Shown: positions 24,234 to 52,072, counted from the first letter of the stretch. The stretch is 64,000 nucleotides of DNA from Homarus americanus (GCF_018991925.1 NW_024720711.1:5101931-5165930); one strand, 5' to 3'. Program-made: numbers and translations. The notes: generated by a model from the letters alone, not told the origin.

Positions 24234-24407
24234 ACAGTCAACTACTCAAATCTGTTAGCCTCTCCCATGAGCCAAGAACTCAGACTAGTGAACCTGAAGC
24301 AGTAGACCGATACATTATTCCATCCATCAATGCTTCAGATTCATTAGTCTGAATCTCAGAGTTCGTGGTTCAGGGGGAGAGGTGAACGGACTTTAGAAGC
24401 TGACTGT
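24234..24407. mobile_element. Palindromic MITE, copy A (~174 bp)
   Basis: Starts ACAGTCAACTACT and ends with the imperfect reverse AGCTGACTGT. The inner arms TTAGCCTCTCCCATGAGCC and CAGGGGGAGAGGTGAACGGA pair across a short loop. The same element occurs at 36806-36967, where arm pairing is better. It encodes nothing, as expected of a non-autonomous foldback/MITE. Confidence 0.8.
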
Positions 24408-25061
24408 AGATATAAAAAAGCTCCCTTATCAACATTTTGCCACCTTCAACTCATTAGGATACATATTTTCTACTGACTTACTACCTACCTGTATCACCCT
24501 GTCTTTGCCTTCACAGAACACGGTGTTGAGAATGCACAATCAGGTGAATATAGACTGATGGCAATTTGCATAACTTACAGTGTTCAAGCTCCAAAGATAA
24601 AGGGATTTTTCTAATGAATTCTAGAATTGGATGAGAATATAAAATTTAGAGAGTTTTAGCATCACCTGAAACACCAAATATGTAGTTTTAATGTGGCTAA
24701 CTGAGGTTCACTGACCTACGACTAATTCTACAGGCACAAAGAAAGGACACAGCAGAAACTCAAATAAAAATATTAATATACGAAAACTCGCACACTCATC
24801 AGTGCCAAGTGTTCCAGAAACTTATTTCTCACTTTGATTTCTAAGTACAAGCAAACTAGTGTACCAAGAAAATAATAATGACCTTTATTCAAAAAGCCAT
24901 CGAGGTTGTATTGTAGATCACCAACAGAATAGATGATCAAACTAAACTAACTAGAACTAAAAATATTAATGGAAAGTATATGCGAATTATACAATCAATT
25001 AAAATCTTATTCAGTCCACTTGAGACAAAGTGCCTGTACCTATTAGTCTAAAAGGATTAAA
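24408..25061. other. 3' flank of the Tudor gene
   Basis: Probable 3' UTR and downstream region of the minus-strand gene. A minus-strand AATAAA lies at 24884-24889, about 170 nt past the stop codon. No other gene seen. Confidence 0.5.
24884..24889 (-). promoter_or_regulatory. Candidate AATAAA polyadenylation signal of the Tudor gene
   Basis: The plus strand reads TTTATT. It is a canonical AATAAA in the sense orientation, ~170 nt downstream of the TAG at 25062-25064. Confidence 0.45.
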
Positions 25062-41006
<15,945 letters not shown>

Positions 41007-41854
41007 CTCACCTGCTTAGAAAACTAAGGATTAACATCAACAATACCCTACATCACTATCATAGTTTGTTCAGCAGTAAACATGATACAATTCTGTAAAA
41101 AAATATTTCCTGGCAAATAATTTGGTAATGTTCAAGTGTAGTCTTATTACTGCACTATAGAATGAAACAAGATAACCAATATGCACTTGAGTACATTTCT
41201 TAGACCAACCATGATGAACCATAACCAAAATGTGTTACCTTAATAAATACGGCTTTACCGATGTTCGCATTTCCTATTGAAAGAATCAATATTTTGCTAT
41301 CTGGACTTTAAGATATAGGTTACGTTTCCTTTCAACATTCTTGGATAGTCATTATTTTGGAGTTGATGTCTAAAGTTGAATTATTTACCATAAATACCAC
41401 TCCAAAAAATCTGCCAAGTCATCGCATGTCAGTTGTTTGTTTACAACCGATCCACTTAGTCCGAGCGTGCTCTTATGTCCACTAAAAACCTAAAATAACA
41501 CCAGAAAACTTCAACAAAGTTGCTTTCATTGGTACCAGTAAGTACCCAGTAGTTTCTGTTTAGTATGGCTGGGGGCCGGCGATGAAGTTAGGTATGGTTA
41601 GGTAGGTTGGTTAGTTCTACAGTATACGTCTTTGACATGTAAAATTGTTATTTCCTTGAAAACCACCAATTCCCAAGGAAATGAAGGTCATATTAGAAGA
41701 AAACACACCAAAATATTCCAGAAAAATAGGTTTTCATGTAAAAAAAAAAAAGTCACTAAAAGCAATAATTACCATGAATACAACTGATGAATGAGTTGTG
41801 TGGCTGCAGATTATATTAGACAACTTGTTAACACCAGCCATCCAAATACAACTG
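41007..41854. other. 5' flank of the Tudor gene
   Basis: Expected to contain the promoter and perhaps a non-coding first exon on the minus strand. I could not identify a TATA box or initiator with confidence. Plus-strand GTTAGGTATGGTTAGGTAGG near 41588 is a short TTAGG-like patch. Confidence 0.4.
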
Positions 41855-42170
41855 CAGTGATATCCCCATTAGCCGGAACAATTGGTAAACAGCACTTCCG
41901 GGAATAAGAGATTTCCGGGTAACGAGACAACTCTCTCGAACCCGGAAAAATATCCCTCATCCCCGGAATTTTTCTGGTAACGGAAAATTTTCCCTGGAAT
42001 TTCCAGAAAATACGCCCGATTTTCACCTCTCAAACCCGGAAAAAAAATCCCCCCTCCCCAAAACTTTCCGGATTAAGGGAAAATTTTCTCAGAATTTTCC
42101 GAGAAAATGTAAATTCCGGCTATCGGAGAGTTCTGGGTTTGAGGGATTCCAGCTAATAGAGATATTACTG
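41855..42170. mobile_element. Pogo-like MITE (~316 bp)
   Basis: Left end CAGTGATATCCCCATTAGCC; right end, reverse-complemented, CAGTAATATCTCTATTAGCT. TA follows on the right, TG precedes on the left, so the duplication is decayed or the left edge mutated. The interior is a series of CCCGGAAA / TTTTCCGG inverted words, giving strong self-complementarity. It encodes nothing. Confidence 0.72.
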
Positions 42171-43766
42171 TACTTTACTTATATACAGACATTATTGTCA
42201 GGTTAAAATTGAATGGTGGGCAGTGAATGGTCATTATAGTGTATGGTCGTTCACCCTTTTAAGCCATAATCCCCACATTTTAAGTTCTGTACTATGCTCA
42301 CAGTGCTGGTGGGTTGCTGCAAGGAAAATCTGACACTGACAGTAGTATTTAAAATTTGCACCTATTTTGGATTTGGTTCATTATTGGAATACGGTACAGT
42401 ACAATACAGTATAGGGAAATTAATTCAACGGTACCAAAGATTATTTCCAGTACAGCGTGTGTATTGTCTCTAGGTGCATCAACAGTGTCGGGTCATTAAG
42501 AAAAAAGGGGTATGGGGGAGGCAATATTTTTGGCTCTCTGGGCTTTTCTTATACTGAGAAATGTCCTGAAGCTGGTGGTTCAGGAGTGCAACCTTCCTCT
42601 AATGATGCCACAATTAACAAGACTAAACACTTTTAACATTAGATTGAGAATGATGATGATTGCTGGCAACACGACCCAACCTACAACTGTTCAAGCATGG
42701 TGACAACTGTACAAATAAATGTCTTCTCAATAACCCCCCCCCCCCATTAGAACCAAAAGGACTTTTTATGGAATTGCACCAAATTTTCAGATGTTGTTTG
42801 GATGATACAGAGTAATAAAGCCGAAGCAACAGCACTAGTATTTCTTTTCTCTTTAGCCTATCCTTCGATCATAAATTACTTGTAAGTGGACGGGCATGAA
42901 AGAAGAAGGAAATAAAGGGGTAAAAACACTGCAATCACTGATCATATGACAGTAATTTAAGGTCTTTACATCCTTTGTAGACAAAGAAATAAATATATTT
43001 ATCGCAATTATGACGCCGTCACATCACCCATCGCGATTATGTTTTGGTTCACATCATGAGTTTCATCGTGAGTTTCTATTACAATTTACACTGGATTGAA
43101 TTCTTTCATTGGTCAATTTACAATAGAAAAAGGTTTCGATTTTTCCCCCCCAAATTTTTTCCCTTGGTTCTTGGTGTGATTCGAACGAATCTGACCTTCG
43201 GAACTGGTGTTAACCACCCGTCTTCGGGTTAAGCCCCCCCCCACCCATGACAGGGCATAACCTAGCCATAAATACCATGAAAAGCTGTACCCCCCAACCC
43301 CCCCCCAGTGTTGATCGTGTGCTTACTTAAAAGGCTGGCGTCGAGGTCAGAATGTGACTCGTCTGGCTGTGAGTGAGCTCTTCAAGGGATGTTGTGGTTT
43401 TCTGAACTCGCTATATCTCCGCTATTTCTCGTCAGCGCAGAAAGTGTCATTGAAGAAATTTGTCTTATTTTTGTTAAGTAATGTGGTTTCAAACAATAAA
43501 ATAACGGAATTCGAAACCTGGCTACTATCCTAAATTGACCAGTTCATTTTTTCTAGAAAAATTGTTTGCAAGATACCAAGTAAGAAAATCTTAACTTAAC
43601 GACAATGCAAAAGTTAGAAGTCAGGTGAGGTTAGGTCAGGATCTAATAGGTTCTGTGTACTCTTGCTTCCATTTTTGTGTAAATAGTACAGTATCTCCAG
43701 AAATTTTGGTTCAATTCCATAAGTTATTTCTGGTGCTAATCGTCTCCTCCAACTTTATCGCAAGGC
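42171..43766. other. Intergenic, no gene seen
   Basis: Includes C-runs (42737-42747, 43225-43240, 43300-43310) and a decayed tRNA-like stretch near 43170-43215 that does not fold as a tRNA. Confidence 0.5.
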
Positions 43767-44167
43767 AGTGGATATATTACCGTGACCGGCTAAGTTCCTA
43801 ACGCTATTTTACCATGACTGCACATTGATCTATTATCAGTGAACAACGTGTGAGTATGTGACTGGCAGCATTTGTCATTTATTATGCCGTTAGTCGATCA
43901 TTGTGTAGCTATAAGAACATAAGAATGGAGGAAACTGCAAAGGGCCTATTAACCCACACTGGACAGTCCCGTTTACACCCAACCCCTATCGCTCATATAT
44001 CCATCCAACCACAGATGTTCATATCATTATAAAAGAGGCGACGTTTAATAGAACCTAACCACCTAGCAAGGGCATCATATTAAACAGAAAGTACTCAGCC
44101 AATCAGAGCACACTCACGGTAAAATAGCGTTAGAAGGCACTTAGGCGGTCACGGCCAAATATCCACT
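43767..44167. mobile_element. TIR element interrupted by a LINE tail
   Basis: Left arm 43767-43819 (AGTGGATATATTACCGTGAC ... AACGCTATTTTACCATGA) and right arm 44111-44167 are imperfect inverted copies over ~50 bp; both contain the AACGCTATTTTACC word. The interior at 43911-44035 carries AAGAACATAAGAATGGAGG, matching the reverse of LINE 3' tails. No transposase. Confidence 0.75.
43911..44035 (-). mobile_element. LINE 3'-tail fragment nested in the TIR element
   Basis: ATAAGAACATAAGAATGGAG is the complement of the TTATGTTCTTATGTTC tail seen at 2347-2362, followed by AAAGGGCCTATTAACCCA. Short, no coding remains. Confidence 0.6.
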
Positions 44168-46079
44168 ACGTCATCTAAGTTAATGACCAACTACTACTAT
44201 GGGGAACTTTTTCATCCTGTCGTATTGTTACTGATCACCATTTTAATTAACATACAGTAATACCCGTTCAATAAACACAGACACTTTGTGATTCAAACTT
44301 TCTATTCCTGTATTAAAACCTAATTACCGACCATTAAGTCAGCATCAGTCGGAACAGTCAGTCCATGACACAAACCACTCACTTGTATGCTATTCTCCTA
44401 CAGCTTCAAACGTAGAGAAATCTTATCTTATCTTCTGCACATGGTGTGTGAGATAAGGTTGGTGATTACCAACCGTCTTACCTTGAAATTTTTGTACCTG
44501 TGATAATTGTAAAGATAAAAGATTATTCCCACCTTAGGGCAGCCCACAGACGCGTCCCCTCCCTCTCTGCTCCTCGTGGCTCAGTAAGTTACATCCCTAA
44601 ACTAATATTAAAACTCATCACACCAAACACATCCATAACTACCATTTATCTATAATAAATATATATGAGTTAATTTAAGTTGATTTTGAATGAATTATTG
44701 TTTATTTACGTATGTAGACTAAGATTTAATTTCCCATTTTCTACGGTCGCCTTCTGGTTATCGCTTAGCAATTTACTAAATTATCTTGAATGTTGAGCAG
44801 TAATTTTAATTACTGAAACTGATAACATGTGAATTCAAATTTTTAGTAATGTAGATTCTTATTATTACTACTATTACAATTATATTTACAGATTAATGGA
44901 CAAGATTACACCTCGTGGTATATTCGTCATTTACTGTATATTCTGTTAATACAACTCAAGGGCAGTGGAGGCTGGAGTGCTAGAGACAACCTAACACCAT
45001 TAACGACCGTAGACAAGATGTAGACAAAACACCTAGACCTTGACAGCACCTAATCGTTGGGGTAGATCTAGAACTCCCTGAATCTACCCCGAGGTAGAAT
45101 ATGTGAAGGAGTATATTTTCACACTTCACGACGGGTTACTATAATATAACTTAAGTTCATTTTGTACTATGCAGCAACAATTTACTCCATTACTACAAGT
45201 AGTTCTTCCAGAGATTTTCAGTATTGTTCTTTACAAATAATCTATAACCGTGATCCCAGCCAGGCATCAGCCACCTTCTGGTATTGAGTTTGTGGGAAAA
45301 GTATTGTTTTTTGAAGCTGATCACACTGACAGGCGTGTGAACATCACTGTGGTATTAATCACGGTGCTTTAAACTCACTCAGGTCAGCTAAAATACCTCT
45401 ATAGTACCCCAGAATAATGGTGATCATAGGGTGTTGTTCTTCACTGCAATATCTTTTTTTATATATATTTCTAAACGCCGGCCATAGTTCAAGTGGTAAA
45501 CCTAAGGATATTTGACCAACACAAGTGAGATGCAGAGATTTAATATAGATCCTTCCTCAATTACATTTTGTAGGCCCAAAGGGAAACTTGATATATAGCA
45601 GTGTGAGTGAGGTGACCAACTTCAAATCCAATACGGTTCATCACAATACAAGATGTTCTCGTAAAATAAAGATATGTGACACTTGATCTCATTATTTTCA
45701 TACACTACTATATATCTGATGCTAAGACATGGATGCTCTTTGAGATTATTATAAACAGTTGTAAAATATGAATGAGAAAAAAAAAGAACGTCACTGTACA
45801 ATAAGCTATGCACTAATACCATTTAATAAGCGAAGGACCATAAAAAAAAATAAATAAAAAATAAATAAAAAAATTAAGTAAAAACCTTCACATAATGATA
45901 AAGGAGAGTAAAATACAGTAGAGAGTTAAGAAGCTTGCACAGGATTAGGTCAAGATGGTCAACAAATAACGTTGGTGGTGGCGGCAGTGTTTAGTAAAGC
46001 CCATTGTTTATGTTGCGAGTGGCCACGTTCACCTCCTCTAAAGCTTCAACACAGGTCACAGGCTGTCTTAGGAGATCAC
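44168..46079. other. Intergenic, no gene seen
   Basis: Low-complexity A-rich patch at 45838-45885; otherwise unique AT-rich sequence without supported genes. Confidence 0.5.
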
Positions 46080-46087
46080 CGCCAAAC

Positions 46088-46282
46088 ACGCCACTCTACA
46101 CACACACACAAGCCGCTCTACACACACACACACACGCCGCTCTACACACACACACACGTCACTCTACACACACACACACACACACACGCCGCTCCACACA
46201 CACACACACACACACACACGCCGCCTACACACACACACACACACACACACGTCACTCTACACACACACACACACACACACCA

Positions 46283-46326
<44 letters not shown>

Positions 46327-46340
46327 CTCACACACACACT
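46088..46340. repeat. CA minisatellite with CGTCACTCTA / CGCCGCTCTA spacers
   Basis: Runs of CA separated by the 10-base words GCCGCTCTAC or GTCACTCTAC at irregular 25-50 bp intervals. Confidence 0.93.
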
Positions 46341-46620
46341 AGTTAACAGATAGAATATTCAGAGGAATAAAAATTTTCTTAAAGATCTTATTATTATCAT
46401 TCTTACATTATTATTATTGATCTTCAAAACAATTTACCTAGGCTTGATAATTATTGTATTAATACTTATCAAAATAATAAAATATTGTATACATACAATG
46501 GGAGGTTAACGACATGGAGATTCGCTGATGAAACTGTGATTATGATAACGAAGATAATATTTACATAGAGAGTTAGATGAAGGAATCAAGGGGAAAGTTG
46601 GGTCTGAATACAATTAAAGC

Positions 46621-46621
<1 letters not shown>

Positions 46622-46708
<87 letters not shown>

Positions 46709-46709
46709 T
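46622..46709. repeat. (GA)n microsatellite
   Basis: About 43 GA units with one A interruption near 46684. Confidence 0.97.
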
Positions 46710-47452
46710 AAATAGTTTACATTTTAGTCAGATTTTTATTTTTTCATTTCTCCATTATCTCTCTCTCTCTTTCTCTACCATCTTCCCCGTTTTCTTTTTC
46801 TCCTCTCTTTTGCCAAGTCACCCTCCCTTAAGTCAATCTCGCCCTTTATTTCACTGTCAACATTAAGTCAGTCCATCAACTTTTACCATCAGATTAGCCA
46901 TCAACTTTCCACCACCACCACCTTCTCATCTCAGGATGGTAGAGATTCCAAATGGAGACTGACTACTCCTTCATCCATTCATCGGCGGGATCTCATTTAC
47001 TGCATTTAAGCCTTCCTGATAAGCTTTCGTCTGGTATGTAGATCTTGTTAGCTCAGACGGATTTCACTCTAAGAACGGCAGAGGCAGATTCGGATTCGTC
47101 CTGTTTTGTTATTATTATTATTTATTTGTAAAGAATCTCCACCCTAGCTTATTTCTCCTAAAGATTAACCACCACAACGTTGGGAAAATATTGCAACAGC
47201 ATTTGTCTGCAGATGATCATAATGTTGAGATAATTTTTGTCTAGCGTTGGCATAACATTGTGGTAAAAAACCTAATATAAAACTGTTTTAAATAAAATTT
47301 TTAAAAACGTGTCAGGATGGTAGGCCCAAGGACCACCTAGGCATGAATTTGTTTAAGGTGTAGAGGCTGTCGCCAACACAACAACCACACCCTAAGTTAA
47401 GGAGTTGCATGACCCAGTGTCAAGGAATAGTCTGAGAAGACCGGTTAACTCG

Positions 47453-47488
<36 letters not shown>

Positions 47489-47870
47489 CGTACAACCACC
47501 ATCCAGGTATAATTTAGTCTTAAACTACTAATTACCTGAACTAAGCTCCTGATTCAGTGAGCCAATTGGCCAGATACCGCAGTGTTTAATCACCTAGTTG
47601 TGCCGTAACAAGCTCTCGCGGGCACACAGCTGTTAGTGGTGCACAGGAAGGCGTGTTTCTTACTTAATAATAGGGAGGGGTGTGAAGAACAACAACAATA
47701 TAATGATGAGAGAGAGAGAGAGTCATTATATCAGGCCACATCTCGCTACTCCCCGACATACATTCACAGTGATGGGATTTCGTGTATTGGTCAGAACGAT
47801 CCTACATGAGGCGCCAAGACACAATTACTTAAGTTCACCAGTTGAATTTGTCCTTCTTGGAAATTGATGG
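46710..47870. other. Intergenic, no gene seen; (GA)n at 47456-47486
   Basis: No gene features recognised. A GA run lies at 47456-47486 and another short one near 47708. Confidence 0.5.
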
Positions 47871-47871
47871 T

Positions 47872-48288
47872 CGGCCATCTTGTAAGTGGTGTGGAAGTGG
47901 TGGGCCATCCTGGAAGTGGTGGGGTCATCTTGGAAGTGGTGGGCCATCTTGGGAAGTGGCCATCTTGGAAGTGAGCCATCTTGGAAGTGGGCCATCTGAA
48001 GTGTGGGCCATCTTGGAAGTGGTGGGCCATCTTGGAAGTGGTGGGCCATCTTGGAAGTGGGGCCATCTTGGAAGTGGTGGGCCATCTTGGTGGGCCATCT
48101 TGGAAGTGGTGGGCCATCTTGAAGTGGTGGGCCATCTTGGGAAGTGGTGGGCCATCTTGAAGTGGTGGGCCATCTGGCAGTGGTCGGCCGGCCATCTTGA
48201 AGGAAAATAGGTGGTCGGCCATCTTGAAGTGGTGGGCCATCTTGAAGTGGTCGGCCATCTTGGCAGTGGTGGGCCATCTTGGAAGTTA
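47872..48288. repeat. ~19-bp minisatellite (GGGCCATCTTGGAAGTGGT)
   Basis: About 21 copies, with shortened variants (GCCATCTTGAAGTGG). The core CCATCTTG contains the reverse complement of CAAGATGG, a YY1-like word. Open frames on both strands are artefacts of the repeat. Confidence 0.93.
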
Positions 48289-48642
48289 AACTTATTGGCT
48301 GCAGGATCAGGGGGATGAATGTAGCTCTAGTTATGAATCATCAAATCAAATTTAAATGCAATCTGGGGAAAAGAGGAGTCCAGGATTTAATATTCAGGGG
48401 ACTAGACGGACACTGGACGATAGTAAACACCACAACTATAACACAGGGACGGATAAGGGCGCGTTCACAATGATGTCAGAACAGATCTCTAAACTCACTA
48501 ATGCCAAGACACAAAGATGGATTCTCAAAGGTTCCAAATAAACTCTCTTCTCTAACACCTTCACTACAGGGATGCCACTTTCAATATTTTATTTAACTAA
48601 TGATAGACGATTTTATTTAGCATACGGCCATTATTTTAAACA

Positions 48643-49287
48643 TTCTGGGCAGCAAGTCCGAAGAGCAATTCCGAATGACGGTGTAGCTGACCAGAAGTTA
48701 CCTGACCAGGTATACGAAACGATAACTGCGCATGCGCGGTCGATGACGTGACAACATAGAACCTAATTGACCTAACAAACCCAATAGGCTGGTTTTGTTA
48801 GGTCAGGTTGTATTAGGTTGTTTGCATTATCGTATTAATTTATGTGTTAAGCAACTTACCTTAATACTGAGGTTGATAAACATCAAGTAACATCAGCAAC
48901 GGCGAGGAGTTGGCGTTTCGGACACTTCTGGTCTGCTTCACCGGGTTAAGTTAAGTAACCTGACAAATGGATTCGTCAAACTCCATTAGCAGCTTGTACA
49001 CTCGGTTACCGTAATGCCGCAACTCGGGAGTAGAGTAGAGTAGAGTAGAGTAGAGTTTTGTGATCTTTTACCATGTCTTTTAGTGTTCTCTTTTGAGCTT
49101 CTGTCAAGCAAGTTGCCTTCTCTCTTGAAAAAGAGGCTTTACAACCTTCCCGAGTTGTGGCATTATGGTTACTAAATAGTAACCCGAATCTACAAGCTGC
49201 TAATGGAGTTTGACGAATCCATTTGTCAGGTTAGTAAAACTTAACCCGACATTCGAAATTGCTCTTCGGACTTGCTGCCCGGAATGG
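48643..49287. mobile_element. Palindromic MITE with a second palindromic MITE inserted in one arm
   Basis: Outer arms: 48643-48680 (GGGCAGCAAGTCCGAAGAGC...) plus 48942-49030 against 49150-49287 in reverse. Both arms share CTGACAAATGGATTCGTCAA and the TCCATTAGCAGCTTGTA word. The left arm is split by ~260 bp (48681-48941) that has its own termini: GGTGTAGCTGACCAGAAGT and the reverse of GGTGAAGCAGACCAGAAGT. Inside that lies a third small hairpin around GACCTAACAAACC / GGTTTTGTTAGGTC. A (GTAGA)n run is at 49029-49056 in the centre. Confidence 0.83.
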
Positions 49288-50768
49288 TAAAAAAGAAAAA
49301 AAGAAAAAAAGGCCGATAAACCCCGGCCACGGATTCTTATACCTTCGTGTACCGTAACTCCTCTTAACTTGAGATTTCAAAACACACAACAGTCTCACTT
49401 AAGTTACGACATAAAAAGGATTCTCAAAGTTCCCAATACTATTTTTTCCCTTTAACTGGTAACGTGAGAACGTATTTAAATGACTCACTTAAGCTACGAC
49501 ATATAGATAGTTCCTCAAAGGCCTCAATTTAAAAAGAAGAAAAATAATCGGTACCTTGAGACATGAGGAAGCGTGTAACTACAATTGACCGAAAGATGGC
49601 GGGCATAATGAAACCGGAATTACACTGAGACTGAAAAAAATAATATCTACTGTATGAAGAGGGAAATTCCAGGTATGAATCATTGAGAACCTCACTGTCT
49701 CGGCTTAGATAGAAGGAGGAGGTAGACGAAGGCTTGGTGGTGGCTCAGTGTTTGTACAGCAGCCGTTGTGTGTACAGCAAGACGCGCCTGGTTACACTCA
49801 ACATCAATACAAACCAAAGATTCTGATTCTCTATGTTACCTCAGTAAAATTTTCCTCTCAACTGGAGACAGGAGGAATAAGTAAATTAGTTTATGAGTCG
49901 TGTGTAGTTGTAATGTGGTTTTTAAATGGATTATTACTGTGGTTTATGTGGAGTGATTAGAGGCATCCTTATATCTCCAGTAATCTCCTTTGTCATTGAG
50001 TATCATGTCTCAAGTGATGACCGAAGAATATATACGTTATTTACATTAAATATCTGAGTTTCTGTTATAAAATTTCAAATTACCATAAGAATATTTGCGA
50101 TTCTACTTCTCCATATTTGCATTTTTGGTATTGAATCGTAAGACATAGTCGAGATTATTCCAATATCAGCTTTTAAATACAGTATTTGCGTGGGGAAAGT
50201 TAAATATTTGAGTTTTTCCTTCTAGTATATCCTAAACAACAGGAAGAAGAACACAACTCGACCAAGAAATACCAGCAGCGGTCTTAAAGTCGCAGTCTGC
50301 TGGAAAAATCCCGTGTTTACATTTCCGAGCGGCTGAGCAGGATTTTCCCGCCAAATTGTGAAGAAAAGAGGAGCGTGTTGGGCACCTCCGAGACGCCTTC
50401 ACAAAGTTGTTTCGTTTCCGCTTGTGTGTGATTTTGCGGATAACTCTTCTTTTTTTTCCTTTCTTGTTTTGGTATTCGATGATTCTTTGTGTTCTTTCTC
50501 AATGTCTTGTTTTGTATGCGAATTAATACGCTTTGTGATTGATACTCTTCGTTTAGCCATACCTATATATTTCTCTCTTCATACATGAGAGAGAGAGAGA
50601 TGATGTCCATAGCAGTAGAGATACAAACAAGAGATAGAGAAAGAAATATTATATCTCACAGATAGTTCAGTTAAATAACAAGCAGCGGGACAGATCGCTG
50701 CCTCCCTGTTCAAATTTCAGACAGACAAGACCGAAAGCAATACCTTATCCGCATGCCACCTGCTACGT
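49288..50768. other. Intergenic, no gene seen
   Basis: Short ORFs only (for example 49748-49960) without recognised motifs. Confidence 0.5.
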
Positions 50769-50772
50769 CTTC

Positions 50773-50918
50773 CCTAGCAACCAAACGAGCGGCCCAGGGG
50801 GGGGGGGCGTCACCAGATGCCACAGTATCCTAGCAACGGAGTCAAAAGACCGCGATTTCCCACAGGTGACTCACGGCGGCTGTGTATATAAGCTCTGTCT
50901 CTCCATTAAGATTCATTC
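50773..50918 (+). promoter_or_regulatory. Candidate TATA promoter
   Basis: TATATAAG at 50885-50892 is followed ~25 bp later by an initiator-like TCATTC (50913). Two CCTAGCAAC words (50773-50781 and 50829-50837), resembling RFX X-box half-sites, lie upstream, and GC/CpG content is locally raised. The spacing suits a real core promoter on the plus strand; no transcript evidence is available here. Confidence 0.45.
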
Positions 50919-50932
50919 TGGCCTTTCTTCTT

Positions 50933-51110
50933 GAACACGCAACACCTCCTCCTCCGCCGCTGCCTGGCGGCCCTCGCTTCTCCTCGCCTGCCTGGCGGTC
51001 CTCGCTCCCGCCGGCGAGCATGGCGACCCACCAGCTGTCCTTCTCTGAGCGTCCTCACCAACCAGCTCTCTTATTCTGCTCTCGGTTCCTGAACACGCAA
51101 CACCTCCTCC
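50933..51110 (+). repeat. 20-bp direct repeat GAACACGCAACACCTCCTCC, 158 bp apart
   Basis: Exact 20-base copies at 50933-50952 and 51091-51110, the first just downstream of the putative initiator. Confidence 0.85.
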
Positions 51111-51235
51111 AAGCAAGCTCCTCGATGTCCCGTCCTCATTCAACCTGGAGGCCAGCAACAGGCAACATCTTCTCTAACGAAGCTCCTGCACATCTACCTC
51201 CTTCAACACGCTACTCACCGAACGTCTTCTACTGA
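51020..51235 (+). CDS. Possible small ORF, 71 aa (hypothetical)
   Basis: ATG at 51020 has A at -3 and G at +4, a strong start context, ~105 nt after the putative initiator. It encodes 71 residues rich in Ser, Pro, His and Thr (MATHQLSFSERPHQPALLF...). The frame is also open upstream to 50882 without an ATG. No domain recognised. It could equally be the leader of a longer spliced transcript or of a retroelement. Confidence 0.25.
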   Translation: MATHQLSFSERPHQPALLFCSRFLNTQHLLQASSSMSRPHSTWRPATGNIFSNEAPAHLPPSTRYSPNVFY

Positions 51236-51385
51236 GCAGCTCCTCACCACACGGCACCTCCAGCACCAGACTGTCTACCATATAACTTATATTATATAAG
51301 AAAACCACATTAGAGTTTCCATCCATCCTGAGTGCTAGACAACATATCACGAAACCCTACAGTAGGAGCAGACGCCCGGTAGGTG

Positions 51386-51416
<31 letters not shown>

Positions 51417-51674
51417 GTTTACAACCCAATAAAGTTATGAAAAGTTCCCAAACACCGGAAGTTGAGAGAGGAAGGTGATAGAGAGAAAACTTTACGCCAG
51501 TTAAAAACAATCAAATAATATCTTTACTGTTGAAGTAGATTTGTGAGACACGAGAGATCATTGTTTTATGCTGAGAAAACGCATAAAGGTATTGTATTAG
51601 TGCTTTATTGTATCTCAAAATATTGCTGTTTGTTCTGCTGTTATATTGAGCCAGGGAGAGTCATATTTGTTCTC
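51236..51674. other. No gene seen; short (CA)n
   Basis: A CA run lies at 51387-51413. The remaining sequence shows no supported feature. Confidence 0.5.
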
Positions 51675-51746
51675 TGACGTCACACACACACACACACAGT
51701 TATTGACGTCACAAAGTTCATGACGTCAAAGGAGTTCATGACGTCA
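51675..51746. promoter_or_regulatory. Cluster of four perfect CRE sites (TGACGTCA)
   Basis: The palindrome TGACGTCA, the consensus for CREB/ATF bZIP dimers, occurs at 51675-51682, 51704-51711, 51721-51728 and 51739-51746. Four perfect 8-mers in 72 bp is far above chance. The last two share the context TTCATGACGTCA, so local duplication contributed. Confidence 0.65.
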
Positions 51747-51945
51747 CAATAAGAGCTATAGCATCACGGGAACAGTGTATGAATAACGAGTTTTGACAGT
51801 TACATCCTCACGAGATCCCGAACACCAGCGGGAAGAGGAGCGATGAGGAGCGATGAGGAAGAGAAAAAGGAAGGAGGAAGGGAGAGGGGGTAACCTGTCT
51901 TGCTCAGCTGGGGATGTACTCATAAATCCTGGTGGGGGATATTTC

Positions 51946-52072
51946 ATTGGTCAACAGTTCCTAAAATAACATGAAAGCTGACTTCTTATTGGTCACATCT
52001 TCCTAGATATTAAAGCAGACTTTTTATTGGCCAGAAGTTCCTAGGATAACACGTAACTCGAATTCTCATTGG
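51946..52072 (-). promoter_or_regulatory. Four spaced ATTGG (inverted CCAAT) boxes
   Basis: ATTGG begins at 51946, 51988, 52026 and 52068 (spacing 42, 38, 42). The intervening sequence is itself a ~40-bp repeat (TTCCTA...AAC...GACTT). CCAAT read on the minus strand would suit an NF-Y-bound promoter. No adjacent gene identified. Confidence 0.45.

Noticed and set aside
24018..24305. 95-codon plus-strand ORF
   Set aside because: AT-rich, runs into MITE copy A, no motif or coding signal.
43165..43220. tRNA-like sequence with TTCGAA loop
   Set aside because: The potential T-stem leaves a four-base loop, and no acceptor or D arm pairs. At most a decayed tRNA-derived fragment.
47791..48277. 150-155-codon minus-strand ORFs (WPTTSRWPTT-like)
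   Set aside because: Translation of the 19-bp minisatellite in overlapping frames.
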